Below are positions 44,368-56,858 of a stretch of 64,000 nucleotides of DNA, piece after piece. The DNA lies in assembly GCA_022702545.1 (NCBI GenBank), contig JAHRBC010000001.1:3534001-3598000 (forward strand), in the 5' to 3' direction. The stretch's first letter is position 1, and every line of letters starts with the position of its first letter. The notes under the pieces are model-generated. The model ran no database searches and had not been told where the DNA came from. It was given only the letters and a program-made list of their open reading frames with translations. A program made the position numbers and the translations under genes. This DNA comes from Phycomyces nitens (Eukaryota > Mucoromycota > Mucoromycetes > Mucorales > Phycomycetaceae).

Positions 44368-47206
44368 TCACATTAAACTACAGGATTGAGGGTCTTTGCT
44401 ATCCTGTGTATAGCGCAAATAATTGCCTCGACGACCATCTTCATACTGCTGTCGAGATCCAGAGTTGGTCTTGGCCAATCTTTCCTCTGCTCCTGGGTGG
44501 CCTCTGATAGATGCCTTTTTGTAATATGTCAATGCTCGTCCATGGTCTCTGGGAACACCGATTCCCATTTCATAGTACCACCTTTTAAAAAACAACAATA
44601 TCAATATATATATATATATATAAAGAGGCACTCTTGGGCATTAAACATTACCCTAGCATAAACATGGCATCTGCCAATCCTTTCTCTGCCGCACGTTGGC
44701 ACCAACTGAATGCCAAGTCTTCATTTCTAGGGTTGGCCTGAAGCCAGCCAGATTCATCCATTTCCAGACGCCTGCTTTCATCTCTATCGTCAGGCCCATG
44801 GCTTCCACGGTTATACAGTCTACTGAGTCCCAGCATAGCCTGTGGGTTGTTGTTTCTTGCAGCAGCCTCATAATTGGTCACACTCTTGGACAGATTGACT
44901 GGCACACCATACATGCCATGTTCATATATATATCCGAGTCTATTTTGGGCCTCTGTATGTCCTGACCTGGCCGCACGTTCAAAGTAGACAATGGCCGCAT
45001 AGAATCCACCATAAGGCTCTACTAATTGTCTAGAGGGTAATGAGTGTCCTACAGAGCCAATTGGATTCGCACTTACTGTGGAATATCGACTTTTGGGTAA
45101 GTATTGGTAAGGATCAGTCCGAATAGATAAAGAGGTTCGGAAAACTCATCAGATCCCATGTCAATCACTCTCTGAAGCAATTGAAGTCCCTTTACGGTAT
45201 TTTGGCGTTGATTAAGCTCGCCATGAAGATTGATCTTTGCCATTTTCTAAAAATAATTATGATACACAGTAGCATTCATCGTAAGACAAATAATCGTCTA
45301 ATTCATCGCCAAGTCAACTTACAAACATGGCTTCTGGCAAATTCTTGTCGGCAGCATCCTTAAAGTTATTGAGTGCTTCGGATACATTGCGTTCCTTTTC
45401 ATAATGCAGGGCAAGAGCATAGATTGCCTCGGGAATTCCTTCCTTTGCTGCAATAGTAAACAGCCTAAAGGTCTTTGAAGCACTTCTCTTGAGTCCGTAT
45501 AGAGAACGATCGATCCAGACTGCCTGCATATACGCAGCCTCGCCCACTCCTTCTTTTGCCAGCCGCTTAACCCACCGTACACCTTCTTCCTCGAGTAGCT
45601 TCTTTTTGCGTCGACTGGTCTCGTCTCCAAATACAACTGTGCCACTCGATATCGATTGTCTTTGATCGTAGTCCAGACTTGGTGCTACGCGTGCACTGGA
45701 ATATATGTCAGACTGGGCCAAGCCAGGGCTGGTTGCACTTGAACTCGGTCGCGTATCCACACTAGTACGACCACCGCCAACCTGGCTGCTCTTTCTCCGC
45801 CCTCCCGAAATACTTGAAGAGAGACCAAAGAGTGAGAGTGGTTTGAGAGAGTTTGATTTATTGGTGTGATCATAAAGACTGGCGATCTCAAGGAGGTATT
45901 TTGCATAACTAAGCTGTACTTCAGGGTTTCCAGTCTTGAGGGCCTGGTTGCGATAGAGCTTGATAGCATTTGGGTTGTTTGTAAGACTATATGAAGCCTT
46001 TGCATACTTTGATAGTTGACTTGCACCTGTAAGTGCTGCCATATTGGTAGAAGTCTTTGCAAAAGACGCAATTGGATTGGCAGGCTCTTGTACCTGAGAA
46101 ACAACGACGTTTGTGTCAGGTACATTGTGAACACTATTCTTTGGAATCTCTCTCTCGTCTGATTTATCATTTGTATAAGTCTTTGTATGGATAGTGGACT
46201 CGTTTGAAAATGTGCTTCCGACAGCAGGCGTTGGGCTGCCCTGGTACCAGCTCGGAAGTGTCCGTTCTTCCATGCGAGCCATTGGGTGCATGTTTGGTGC
46301 CGTATTTACCATTACATTATCATGACTAGCATAGGAAGTAGGTGATACGGAAGATAACATGATTCCTTGGGAGTGGGATGTGCTTGTCACCAGTTTAAGT
46401 TGTGGTGGAGGTGATGCGGCTCTGGGTGAATGGGACTGTGAGGATAGAATTGAAGACGGTGGTTGGACAATGATATTCGGGACAAGCGAGCCATCTCCAA
46501 AGAGGTGTAGAGGAAGTTCAATTGGAGGAAGTGTTTCTAATGGAGGGGTCTGAGGAGGTCCTTCTTCGAGGGTTTTTGATTGGCGGCGAACAAGTGGCGG
46601 TGGGGGCATGGAAAGAAAGGAGGCGGTTGGTGACTGGTGATGCGATTGGGTGAATTGAGAATGCATCGATGGATGATCTAGTTTTTCGTCTACCGAGCCA
46701 CTATCTTCATGTGAGGGTAGGGTGGGTATGATGGGAGACTTTGGGGATTGGATGGCAGAGGTGTTTGGGGGTTCGGGTGTGTGTGTAGAGTCAGTCCTGA
46801 CTTCGTCTTCGTCTTCACTCGAATTGTCTGGATCAGGATTGATGACTCGAAGGGCCCAGCGATTGGCTTCTTGATTCAACAATCCAATGTCTGCGGATTC
46901 AAGTGTGCCAATCGACGACCGACTTGTATGAGATATTTTCTTTTGTTGACCTGACCAGCTTTCAGAAGCAGGCAAGGCAGGTATACCACTGATGCTGGAT
47001 AGGGTTGGCATTCCACGGCTATTGCTCTGTGCTGCGGGAGAGCTGTGGCTAAAGAAGAGGGAGGGTGAGGTTGCCTTGGCAAGGTTATTGAGGATCTTTT
47101 GTCGACGACTGGAAGTGCTTGTTGTCTCTGTGGATGTGCTTGGTACTGGTTGTTTGAATGGAAACATTGTCGATCGTGATTGTGTTTCGCAAGCTGTACG
47201 CGACAT
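44368..47206 (-). CDS. Skt5/Chs4-like SEL1-repeat chitin synthase regulator with CaaX end
   Basis: In coding order: 47206-45323, 45246-45077, 45029-44652 and 44581-44368, giving 881 aa. Residues 1 to about 380 are disordered, Ser/Pro-rich. SEL1 repeats follow from about residue 400 (AIKLYRNQALKTGNPEVQLS; EEGVRWVKRLAKEGVGEAAY; LFTIAAKEGIPEAIYALALH; IVYFERAARSGHTEAQNRLG; ALTYYKKASIRGHPGAEERL). The protein ends in CSLM, a farnesylation-type CaaX box. This layout, a disordered N terminus, SEL1 solenoid and prenylation box, is that of Skt5/Chs4, which targets and activates chitin synthase III at sites of wall growth. MSRTACETQ is the first ATG; a start at MFPFKQ (47167) is also possible. Confidence 0.9.
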
Positions 47207-48333
47207 TACTTCTCTTGGGAAAGAGAGTTATAAATAAGCAGTAAAAGGATAAAAATGGCTATAAAAATCCAAGTGCAACTAAAAAGAAGGTTGTGGCTAT
47301 TTCTAGCTGCCAGACAACCCCATTATGGATACTTGTGATTTCCCGCAAGAATAATCGTTGTTGGTATTTATAAAATGGAGGATCCACAGCATCAGAGGCT
47401 CAAAGTATCCATTTAGCCAACCCTTTTCATAATACCAAAAGACAACCCTTCTGTCTGGACCTGTGGTGCTGATTGGAAGACTGGCCAATGTCCGCCTTGC
47501 AAGGTAAAACTGGCCAGATCAGCCACATCCTTTTTATTTTTTATTGATTACATGATATAAAATATAAGAAGCTCCAGAGTAATGTAATTTGGCAAGGAGA
47601 TGTTTTTCCCTGCCAAGAATCTCATGATAATTATCTATTTCTATACTGCGGAGATTCTGTTGCCATTATAAATATATAATATACACTTTTTTAACTCCAT
47701 TTTCAACTCTGTCTCTCTATCTCTCTTTTTCTTGGGCGGGTCAATTAAAAGTAGTGTATTCAGATTATCGATTACTAAACTTTATTGCATCATAAGTCTT
47801 GGCCAGACTCCTCTTTATCTATGCAGTCCAAATACAAACAGATGGCATGTATGCAAAGGTGGCAAAACGATAATAATAATAATAAAAAAGAAAGGAGGCA
47901 AATGGGCTACAATTGACGTAGTTTACCATTAGTTCTATTATGACCATGTTGAGCACTAGACACCTCTTTTATGCAATTAGAAATAGTCGAGACTGATCTT
48001 TAGGACCAAAGTCACTTTATTTCTTGAGTTTACCAACAGTCTTGAGAGTGTCCTAACCAGCTATACACATCCGAATTGGAGCACAGACCTCTTGGCTCGT
48101 AAAGAGCATAGTATCCAACCCCCCTCCATAAACCAATGTCAATCCCTGTTATTTTAAGCAGAGTTTGGCTGATCAGTATTCTCTGTTAATCTTGAGAATC
48201 AGCAAAATGTATGAACTGTTATGTTTTATCCATATACTTGTATTCCAATTGATTTGCAAGTAAATCTTTGGCTGTCGTGCCGTTTATTAAAGACATTTAA
48301 ACATTTAATATCATTTGGATAATCTCAAAACAT
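47207..48333. other. Intergenic region without a gene
   Basis: About 1.1 kb between two minus-strand genes. It is moderately AT-rich, with an AATAAT run near 47868-47890. The left part should contain the Skt5-like promoter. Frames of about 60 codons near 47303 and 47732 have no features. Confidence 0.5.
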
Positions 48334-50454
48334 TCAAGACTGTCTACCCATAGGAATAAGATCAACATACACGAACCCCTCCTTTTCTAAAGATTGCTTG
48401 AGATTCAAAAGATCCCCCTCCATTGCCATTTTGTTTGAGCCGTTCCACATGCCCACAATCGCTCCACCACTGCCAGAAAATTTGGCATCACAGTGATTCT
48501 GTCGAGCAATCTCAATCATTCTCAAATTGACCTTTCCAACCACATCATCCCCATATATACTTCGCCGATTCTCAAAGTTGCAAGTCATCAATTCTCCAAA
48601 TCTTTGGTGGTCGCCTGCCTTTAAGCTTTCCTGCGCCTTGTCCGTAAGGTTGGCAAATACTCGCATTCCCTCTATAATCTTATGTATCACATTATTACTT
48701 GGTCAAAGTCCAAATACACAAACTCTACCTTGATATCTCCAGCCAAAAACCTCTGTTTGACCGTGCTGTGGACTTTTCCAGAGTCTTCGGGATTGGCAAC
48801 ATAGGCTAGCCATAGAGGAGGAAGAGTCGAATGGTCCAGGATAGTATACTTGCCATAGCCATGGGTTTCCATATGCTCCTTTTCAAAGTCCATGCTTACC
48901 AGACCACCATAGGCCTGACATAAACATATAAATAAACACAAACTAACCAGTCTATTAAAAATACCTGGATAACCCTGTCCTGGAGACCAGCAGCAATTCC
49001 AAGTTCTTCCGTTTCTACGGTCATCACAAGACTGGCCTGCAGTTCGATAGGAATCTGCTGGCTAGTGATACGATATAGCTTTACAAGGGCTTTCCAAAAC
49101 GCAGTTATAATGGCTGATGACCCAGCAAGTCCTACTTGACGGGGGATGTTTGTGTCATACATGGCAGTAAACCCTTGAGATGTATCGATGGGTATATTGT
49201 TCTTTCTACAGTGATTATAGAGGACTTTGCAACATGCAAGCAAAAGTCGATCACCATGATCATACCCATCATTCTCACAAACAGTGACCAAGGAACTCAT
49301 GTTGCTGAAACTACGAGGATCGGCCAGGATATTGGTCATAAAAGTAATGTTGCCAAACCCAGGATTTGTGGGTGTGTTGGGAACAAGCACGACCTCTGAC
49401 CAAAAGTTTGATATCAAGAGAGACATGGTCTTTCCTAACAATATAAAGCAAGTAGTTAGTATATAGATGTTTGGCACATTGAACTCTGTACCATAAAATC
49501 CATCACTAGGGTTTCCCATTAGGCCCACTCGAGCATAGGATCGGACAGTGATGGGCTCAGTGCTGTAAATATGGTTCCTTGAATACTTGTCTTTTAACAT
49601 GTTGTCGAAATAACAAGACCAAGTGTTTATGTAGTCTAGCAATGAAATGTCTGGATCCATAAAGTCAAAGGTTGGAGAATATTCAATCTGAATCTCGGTA
49701 GACGCGTCCTGGGAGAGGATAAAATCCTTGATTTCCAGAGTAAACCCTTTTGATGCCTCTCTATTTTGATGACCTTGGGTATACTTTTCCAATGTTTCCA
49801 GGGTGCTGTGAGATAGACCAAATGCAATTGAGCGTGATGGGAGGTCCTTTTTGCTGGAGCTGACCACATAATCACCATCTTTTTCAAGAATATCTATGAA
49901 ATCAGACTGCACGCCGTCATGATAGAGAAACTCGGGTGCTATAGCCACCACATCTTCATTGATGCCCTTGACTCTCTTGACAAGAGCAATATCGCCCAAT
50001 GCGCTAGTACTAAAACATATGAATTGGATAAATGAGCTTGGTATACCCACACTTTATAACTTACTTGAACCCAGCATTAATCACGTTTGCTTTGGAAAGT
50101 TTGTGATTACTGGCCCATCTTTCGTATTGCTTGTAACTAAGATTTGTCTCTGTAAGTTGATGAATACAGCATAAAGAAGCCGACTTACTTTATTGCATTT
50201 GTCACAATATATATATCCTTGAATACCGTACATGCCTTTTGATACCACCAGTCTAGGGATGATTTACCAGAAACTGGCAAAAGGGCCTTGGAGACACCTC
50301 GGAGTAAGAGTAAACTGGGCTCATATTGTGCCTGTCATGGAGTATGAGCCAGACTGTTTAGTCAAGACAAGCACTAAATAGGTCTTTCCTTGATTTCGCT
50401 CTCCAGTAGATTTGGCCTCAGATCGCTTGCGAGTATAACAAGTGATTTCTTCAT
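48334..50454 (-). CDS. Glucuronokinase (GHMP kinase) with an N-terminal degenerate nucleotidyltransferase domain
   Basis: In coding order: 50454-50375, 50314-50189, 50136-50065, 50009-49492, 49434-48965, 48914-48729 and 48678-48334; total 598 aa. Residues about 250-598 are a GHMP kinase close to plant glucuronokinase: motif 1 ARVGLMGNPSDGFYGKTMSL, motif 2 PRQVGLAGSSAI near 363 and motif 3 FSGSGGAIVG near 548. That enzyme makes glucuronate-1-phosphate from ATP and glucuronate. Residues 1-190 follow a sugar-1-phosphate nucleotidyltransferase plan (VSKALLPVSGKSSLDWW; DIYIVTNA; LGDIALVKRV). However, the G-x-G-T-R loop has become SDLRPN, and the metal-binding GD motif has become IAPEFLY, so catalysis by this domain is doubtful. 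The domain order suggests ancestry in a fused kinase/pyrophosphorylase salvage route to UDP-glucuronate. The first intron has GT-AG borders if the acceptor near 50315 is used. Confidence 0.86.
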
Positions 50455-51412
50455 GAATGTTGTTCTTTGATTGAGAATGCCCTTTATGATAAAAGAGGAG
50501 AAAAAAGGGTCAGAGTCTATAGATATACGCCGGGTGTATTTTTAAAGCCCCGAAGAAATTCCCCGCACTGAACAAACCTGGAAAACCCTGAAAAAGTACT
50601 GTAACTTGAAAGATGGTGTTTGCAAAGTATATACAACGAGATCAATTGTACAGTGTAACAGTTGCACTGAATAGATGAAGAGAATCTTTGGTAGAATATT
50701 AAGCTATATATATGTATATATTGAAAGATGAAAAGGTTATTCAATTTTGTACAATTTTATTTTGCATTAATTTTCCATGGCATACAAATATATTCCCACA
50801 CGTACTCTTATTGCTATTATTTCGTGGACTTACAAGCACTTGGGCACAATTAAACATGGTCAGGCACTGAGATTTGACCTGGGTAGCTTGATTACCCTAT
50901 AAACATGTATATATATTATCCATAATGCATAAATGCCGTCTTTTGTTATAAATGTCTCGCAGGAAAAGCTTGTCTAGCTGCTTCATCAAATATATCCAAA
51001 ATAAATAGATAGAAAATAACGGGCTTTATCCAAGTGAAGTCTTTAGAGTCATTGAATCTCCGGGACAGAGCTTCTTGAATATCAAGGCTGTATGGTCATT
51101 TTCATGCCCTGTTTGCCAACCACCAGTGCCAATGATGTACACCATGGCTGCTCTATGGAATAGAATAAAACACGTATTTCAAAGGTCTTTTTTTAAAATA
51201 ATAATAATAATAATAATAAGAAATAAATAAACATCTTTTGCATCCAAGTACTTTATCAAAAACACAGAGGTAATAAAGGCCAAGATTGGTATGGTAAAGA
51301 TGATATGTCAAACAAGGTCTTGATGAAAGAGTGACTTGCTAATGAATTGAGTTTTTTTTTTGAGGTGACTGAAAATGCATCGTGATTAGAGTGCATACAA
51401 TCTAATCTCGAC
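50455..51412. other. Divergent intergenic region with one small candidate frame
   Basis: AT-rich, with an AATAAT run near 51198-51220. It separates the glucuronokinase and GCP5 genes, which are transcribed away from each other. A 39-codon frame on the minus strand at 51026-51145 (listed separately) is the only part with a less random look. Confidence 0.5.
51026..51145 (-). CDS. Possible small protein or terminal exon, unknown
   Basis: A 39-codon frame (MVYIIGTGGWQTGHENDHTA, then LIFKKLCPGDSMTLKTSLG) in otherwise AT-rich DNA. It has more balanced base composition than its surroundings and directly follows a plausible intron end (TATTCCATAG) at about 51155. It might be the last exon of a small gene, but I could not find a convincing upstream exon. 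I do not recognise the sequence. Confidence 0.25.
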   Translation of the reverse strand: MVYIIGTGGWQTGHENDHTALIFKKLCPGDSMTLKTSLG

Positions 51413-54400
51413 ATGACATCATTACCTTTGACTTTATACTCTCAGCAGCTAGTTAATTTACTTACTGGCTTCGAGGTTGATTTCTAGTGCATGTTTAATG
51501 ATTTATATAAGCTGAATCCCCATCTACTTTGTATAATCTTGATTTCAGGAGAACTCTGAACCATGGAAGAGATGTGTAAACAAGACAAAATCAAAACTTA
51601 CTCAACATCGGTTCACAAGTACCGATGAATACCAAATTGACACACGTTATAGAAAGTGAGTATATTTATCATATAAATATCTACCACTCTGGTCTCACTC
51701 TTCATCTATATATCTGAAATAAAGTCTCCAAGAGAAATTCTCTATAAAAGACAGAGAACGTCTGGGCCAACTATTGGAAAAGTACAAATCCAAGCTATTA
51801 GAGGGGTCTAGGCCAATTGGGTCGCGTATATCAAACGTAAGCATCTTTATGCTCCTTGGTTTATAAAAGACTTGAAAACTTATAATATTTGTAGCAAAGG
51901 ATTCTAAAGTATGATATGCTATCTCTTATCCTTGCTTGCTCTCCCTCTCTTGCATATGATTACAAAGAGCCTTCAGCAGCACCCCAACCCGAAAATAAAG
52001 AGTTGACCTGGGCAGATATCATTGCAGAAGAGCCCTTGGAAGGTGACCATTGGGTTCAAAACGAAGATTTATCTTCAGATGAATTTATGGAAGAGTTTGA
52101 TTCGGATGACTATTCAAAGGAACAAAAAAAGGCATCCAAGAAAGTGGGTTATTGGCTTTTTGATTTATCGATAAATTCTGATCTCTTGACTAGTCCAAGA
52201 TCAAGCCCAAACCTATTGATCCACCAGTTATTTCCGCAGAAGAAGAGGACGCGTATTATGCTAGTCTCATCAAGGTTGATAATCGAGCAGACCCTGATAC
52301 TTTAGAGGACATGGAATCACTACAGTATTGGAGAGATGGTTATTATTCGCCCATGGGTAAGAGGGAAAAAATATTCTTAAGCGTGAAACTAAGACAAGAT
52401 AGAAATATCCGGAGTATCTACAATGCAAGATCCAAGCCAGTTGAGTAAGTATGATGAGTTTTACAAAACTAGATTCTCATTAACCAAGTTGCCAATATTT
52501 AATAGGCAAATCCCTAAGTCGCCATAATTATGGAGAATACAGTACACAGAACCTAGAGTATATTGATGAAGCAAATATGGTTCGAGAGGTTCTCTTTCTC
52601 TTGAAAGGATACTCGGGAGTTGTTTTTAAAGAAGAATCCCAGGTTGAGAATGACCAGAAATTCTATGTAAGTCCTTGCATACCTTGCAATCAAATACAAG
52701 GCCAATATTTATTTAATTTATTTTATTTTATTTTAAAAAAAGGTCAATACATCTTATTCAGTACATCATCTCAGTCATCGGCTACTCACCACATTCTTGG
52801 AAGAGTTTTGTGAGAATGGGAATTTATTAGCAGATCTTCGACAGCGCGTCTACAGGTAAATGCATCTTCTGTCAGTATACATGTTTAATAAGTTAGTATT
52901 TTGGGAGCCCCATCAAACGTATATGGCCAAACATCGCAAGCATTTGCAGCAGCAGTTATAAACGGATTAAACGAATTTGAACGTACTCTTTCCGGCTTGG
53001 AAGCCAAATGCAGTTACATTGCTTACGGTAAGCCATTACTCCATATTTATGACCAATACATTCAATATTCCCTTTTCTAGAGAAAGACCAATCTATATCG
53101 CTTCTTCAGATAAAACAGAGACTACATGAACCAATTCAATGCTTCAAGATAATTCACAGTATACTTTTCAATAGTTTGTTTAAAGGTATATTGTTTCTAA
53201 TATTTAAAGCAAATCGTATATATACTAAAACGCATGAGTACATTTGTAGATCCCTTTCCGGTTCCTAGAGAATTAGCAACATACTTGATCTATACACTTT
53301 ATGATATTTCAATTCATTCGCAATTAGCTGGACAAACCCACAGTTTTCATACATTTTTGTATCTATTTCGTCAAACACTGAAACCATACGATCAACTTAT
53401 GGATGATTGGATATTTTATGGTACATTGAGAGGCGATGTAGCCCGTGAATTCTTTGTTACAAGGCATGTTACAGAGTATGGGTACCAAGAAGCAGCTATT
53501 GACTCTGGGAATATAGAAAAATGGGTGTAAAAGAAACAAGTCTGGCATTTTGGTCAGAAGGTTTTCGATTGCATACAATCGATCAGAAAAATGTCAGTTT
53601 CCCCTGCCCACTTTTTGAAGAAAGTATGCTGGCACGCGTGTTCTTTACAGGAAAGGCCGTATGCCTAATATCTCGTCTTTTATCACATAATGTAAGGCAT
53701 TCATGATTATAATCTAATAGTGCTGGTCTTAACGACAATGATCTATTGGCCAACATGTAGGAAAACTGTGAGACACAAGATCATACTTTTCTCGAGACCA
53801 TTCTTGATAATGTGTTGCCTCCAAAATACGGTTTCTTTTTCACGGCATTGGATAAAATGGAAAAGCCTCAGATTCATACCAGTATTGACGCTTTCTCTAA
53901 AGCAGTCTTTCCTCTCGCGTTTGATTGTTCGTTTGGACAGTCTAGGGTAGATAACCAAACTACTCTGCCAGACTCACCTGAAGAAGGTGGTTCTCTCTTG
54001 GACAGGGACTTTATACATTGTCTGGAAACATACATTGAATCATCATACGAGCAATCTGCCGACAGATTAAATACGCTACTACATAAGAATGGGAAAATGG
54101 ATCAACACTTGCGGTCTATTGCGTCAATCTATCTAATGCTGGAAGACAATATGATGGACATGTTTTGCGAAACTCTTTTTCTTCAGGTATTATACTGTCC
54201 TTTGGTTACCTTTACTTATTAATTGTGCTTATTAGATGGACCAGAAAAAAGCATGGCATGATAAACGTACTCTTAACAATATATTTGCTGAAGCAGGCAA
54301 TGCAAGTGGGAGACAGGATACACAGTCTGTGGGTCTTTATATGAAAAAGCCGGATAGAGAGGAAGAATCTATACAAATTGACGATCAATCTTATTATCTT

Positions 54401-55294
54401 GGACATATTGTATTCAATTACACGGTATGTTACAATAGTCTGCTTTAAATGATGCTTTGCTGATATGATTTTATATTTAGATACCCTGGCCAATTAACAA
54501 CTTTATTCGACAGTCCAGCTTAGTAGAATACAACAAGATAACCGCCTTATTGCTGAGAATTAAGCGAGCAAAGTATATTCTCGAGCAAAAGACTCTGCAA
54601 GGACGGACAAAAGTCGAGGTCCATCCAAGCACCATGAGGTTTTATGCACTAAGAATGCGGATGATGTGGTTTGTAAATGTGTTTTGGGGCTATATAATGA
54701 CTACGGTAAACATAAAGCTGAAAATAAGTATGCTTGGTTGGCTAACTATATGTATATAATAGATTCTTCATTCAGAAACCAGAAAATTACAAAACAATAT
54801 AAGCCAAACGACTGATGCAGATGAAATCACTTTGCTCCATGATCAATATGTGGGCAGAATTGTCGATCGATGCCTTTTAAATGACAAGGTAGGTTTGGAG
54901 CTCTTTTATCATCACTGTCTCTAACAAAAAAAGACCATGACACCCTAAATTCCAGTCAAAACCTATAAAGAAAGCCATGGTCCACATTCTAAGCCTGGTA
55001 GAAAGGCTTTTTATACTCTTTGAGACCTATGTAAAGATTCCTCTAGAAGGCCAAGAGCAGAATCAAGAGGCTTCCACAAAGGCATTTACAAACAAGATTA
55101 CTTTTGTGGAAAAGGATTTCAATCGGACAAATGAGTTTATTACCACCAGTCTAGGGATCCTAGGAAAAAAGGGTGGATTGTCTGGATGTAAGTATTTTCC
55201 CAACATTTTGTTTTTTTTAAAAAAAAGACTTGACCTAAAACTATTATTTATCTAAATAGTTGTTGAACTGGCTGCGTCTCTTTCATTACATTAA
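51413..55294 (+). CDS. Gamma-tubulin complex component GCP5 (18 exons)
   Basis: Exons: 51413-51475, 51549-51655, 51725-51836, 51895-52143, 52194-52356, 52403-52444, 52506-52666, 52743-52855, 52897-53027, 53081-53185, 53250-53475, 53517-53691, 53761-54186, 54236-54424, 54481-54705, 54763-54888, 54956-55187 and 55260-55294; 959 aa. The N-terminal region (ILKYDMLSLILACSPSLAYD, an acidic DLSSDEFMEEFDSDDYSKEQ, QYWRDGYYSP) fits GCP5 best among GCPs. The GRIP1 region (VREVLFLLKGYSGVVF ... LYLFRQTLKPYDQLMDDWIF) and GRIP2 region (IPWPINNFIRQSSLVEYNKI; MRFYALRMRMMWFVNVFWGY) are both present. It is part of the gamma-tubulin ring complex that nucleates microtubules. The exon 11/12 junction is uncertain: a 41-nt GT-AG intron or a slightly longer one with a GC donor both keep the frame. 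Confidence 0.9.
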
Positions 55295-55360
55295 GAACGG
55301 ATTGGAATATTGAATAAAATGCTTGTTTATGGTGTAAATAAATTGTATTATTATTATTTT

Positions 55361-55789
55361 TCAAGGAGAGTAGCGATATACATTTGTTTCTCGCTGGACA
55401 AACCCCAGCTTTCGATACAGTCCGTTGGCTGCCTCTCGTTCGGGTCTACTTGTTAGATCCAGAGTCTTTGTGTGCAGAGACTGAGATATCTCTATAACCT
55501 TTGAAAGTAGGGCCTTTCCGACACCTTTTCCACGCCATGCTTCATCCACTACGACATCCTCGACATGAGCACGTAATCCTGTCATGCAATGAGTAGTGAC
55601 GAGTGTTGCAATGCCAATAATTGTATTATCGTGTGAATCTCGGGCAATTACAATGCGATTCAGGGTGGATTCAAGGGACCTTGTTACATTTTCTCCACTG
55701 GCCGAGGGCGATAGTTGCTTGACAAGTTGAGTGATTTCATAGAGGTCTTTAGAGTCAAACGGCCCGATGAGCTGAACAGTGAAAAGCAT
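55361..55789 (-). CDS. GNAT-family N-acetyltransferase
   Basis: An intronless 142-codon frame starting MLFTVQLIGPF. It shows the full GNAT fold signature: HVEDVVVDEAWRGKGVGKAL, which includes the acetyl-CoA pyrophosphate loop R/QxxGxG/A, then LHTKTLDLTSRPEREAANGL and YRKLGF near the C terminus. It ends TNVYRYSP. This end is typical of a GNAT subgroup common in bacteria and also present in fungi. The acceptor substrate is unknown. The frame continues upstream to 56101 without a stop, but that part is Phe/Tyr-rich random-like sequence, so I place the start at 55789. Its stop lies only 67 bases from that of the convergent GCP5 gene. Confidence 0.85.
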   Translation of the reverse strand: MLFTVQLIGPFDSKDLYEITQLVKQLSPSASGENVTRSLESTLNRIVIARDSHDNTIIGIATLVTTHCMTGLRAHVEDVVVDEAWRGKGVGKALLSKVIEISQSLHTKTLDLTSRPEREAANGLYRKLGFVQRETNVYRYSP

Positions 55790-56858
55790 TGATTGCAAGG
55801 AACAAACAAGAATAAACTCCGCGTATTTTTTGCCATAAAAACAAATCTCGTACAATAATGAGCTATGAAAAAGAGATTGGAGATTTAGGATGTATGCTTT
55901 ACTTTTATGCAATATAGATGGTATGAATATATTCAGTTTATTATCAATTGAATTGTAGAGTAAGAAAAAGAAGAAGAAAAAGTGTACTGATGGCTGCCAA
56001 CCATTAGGGAAAATTCGGTTGGTGTAAATTGTACATTTTGGGACAAATTTCTTTAGGGCATAAAACCAAGAGTCTTGGAGATGGTACTGAATGATTGGCA
56101 TACATGTATATATTATTTATAGCCATTATACATTTTAGGTAGATCCAAGTATACTACATCAAATGGTGATATACAACTCCTGTAAAGTTAATGTGTATAA
56201 ATATAAGAAAAGGGGAGAATCTACAGGGTCGCATTTCATATTGACCTGCAGATGCTTTGTTCCAGATCAAACCCATGTCTTAACCTTGCTCTGGACAATA
56301 TTCTGGGTTACAGGCCATTGTTGGTTCTTTATGGCAGAACTCAAAATTCCTGCTTAAGATGCATGTCCCTTGGTTAACTAGAGAAAAGATATGCAAGATA
56401 TCTAATAAGGCCTATTAATGGGTAACCGATTTTGGTTTATTTCATTCTCTGATGACTGCCGGTATGCTTCCAAGACCAAGACCAGGGAAGAGGAAGGGGG
56501 TAAATAATAATAATAAAAACAAGACATTTAAAGATGTATAAATCTTGGCAGTACACAGACAAAGGGAAAAAAAAGTGTTTGGATTAGGTTTTCTCGCAAT
56601 AATAACAAGAGTCAAAAAAAATGTGGTTTGTTTCATAAAATTATATCAGTTTGAAAAAAGGGTTATTAAGATGATGGAAGAATTAGATCAATAAAAGAAG
56701 AGAAAAAAGGCTTTAAGAAATCGAAATGAACCAAAAAGGGTGATATTCAACAGAGATTTGGTATATCTTCTAAGAACTGGAAAGTACATATGCAGCAAGT
56801 GATATCTCTTCGACACATAGATTTGGAATCTTTCATTTGGGGAAGTTTATGTGCATAT
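55790..56858. other. Intergenic region
   Basis: About 1.1 kb of AT-rich sequence with the GNAT promoter at its left and the septin 3' UTR at its right. No gene is supported; a 64-codon plus-strand frame at 56163-56357 lacks features. Confidence 0.5.

Noticed and set aside
50315..50400. Possible GA-AG intron in the glucuronokinase gene (AAG|GAAAG)
   Set aside because: A canonical GT-AG solution (donor at 50374, acceptor at 50315) gives an open, in-frame protein, so no unusual intron class is needed.
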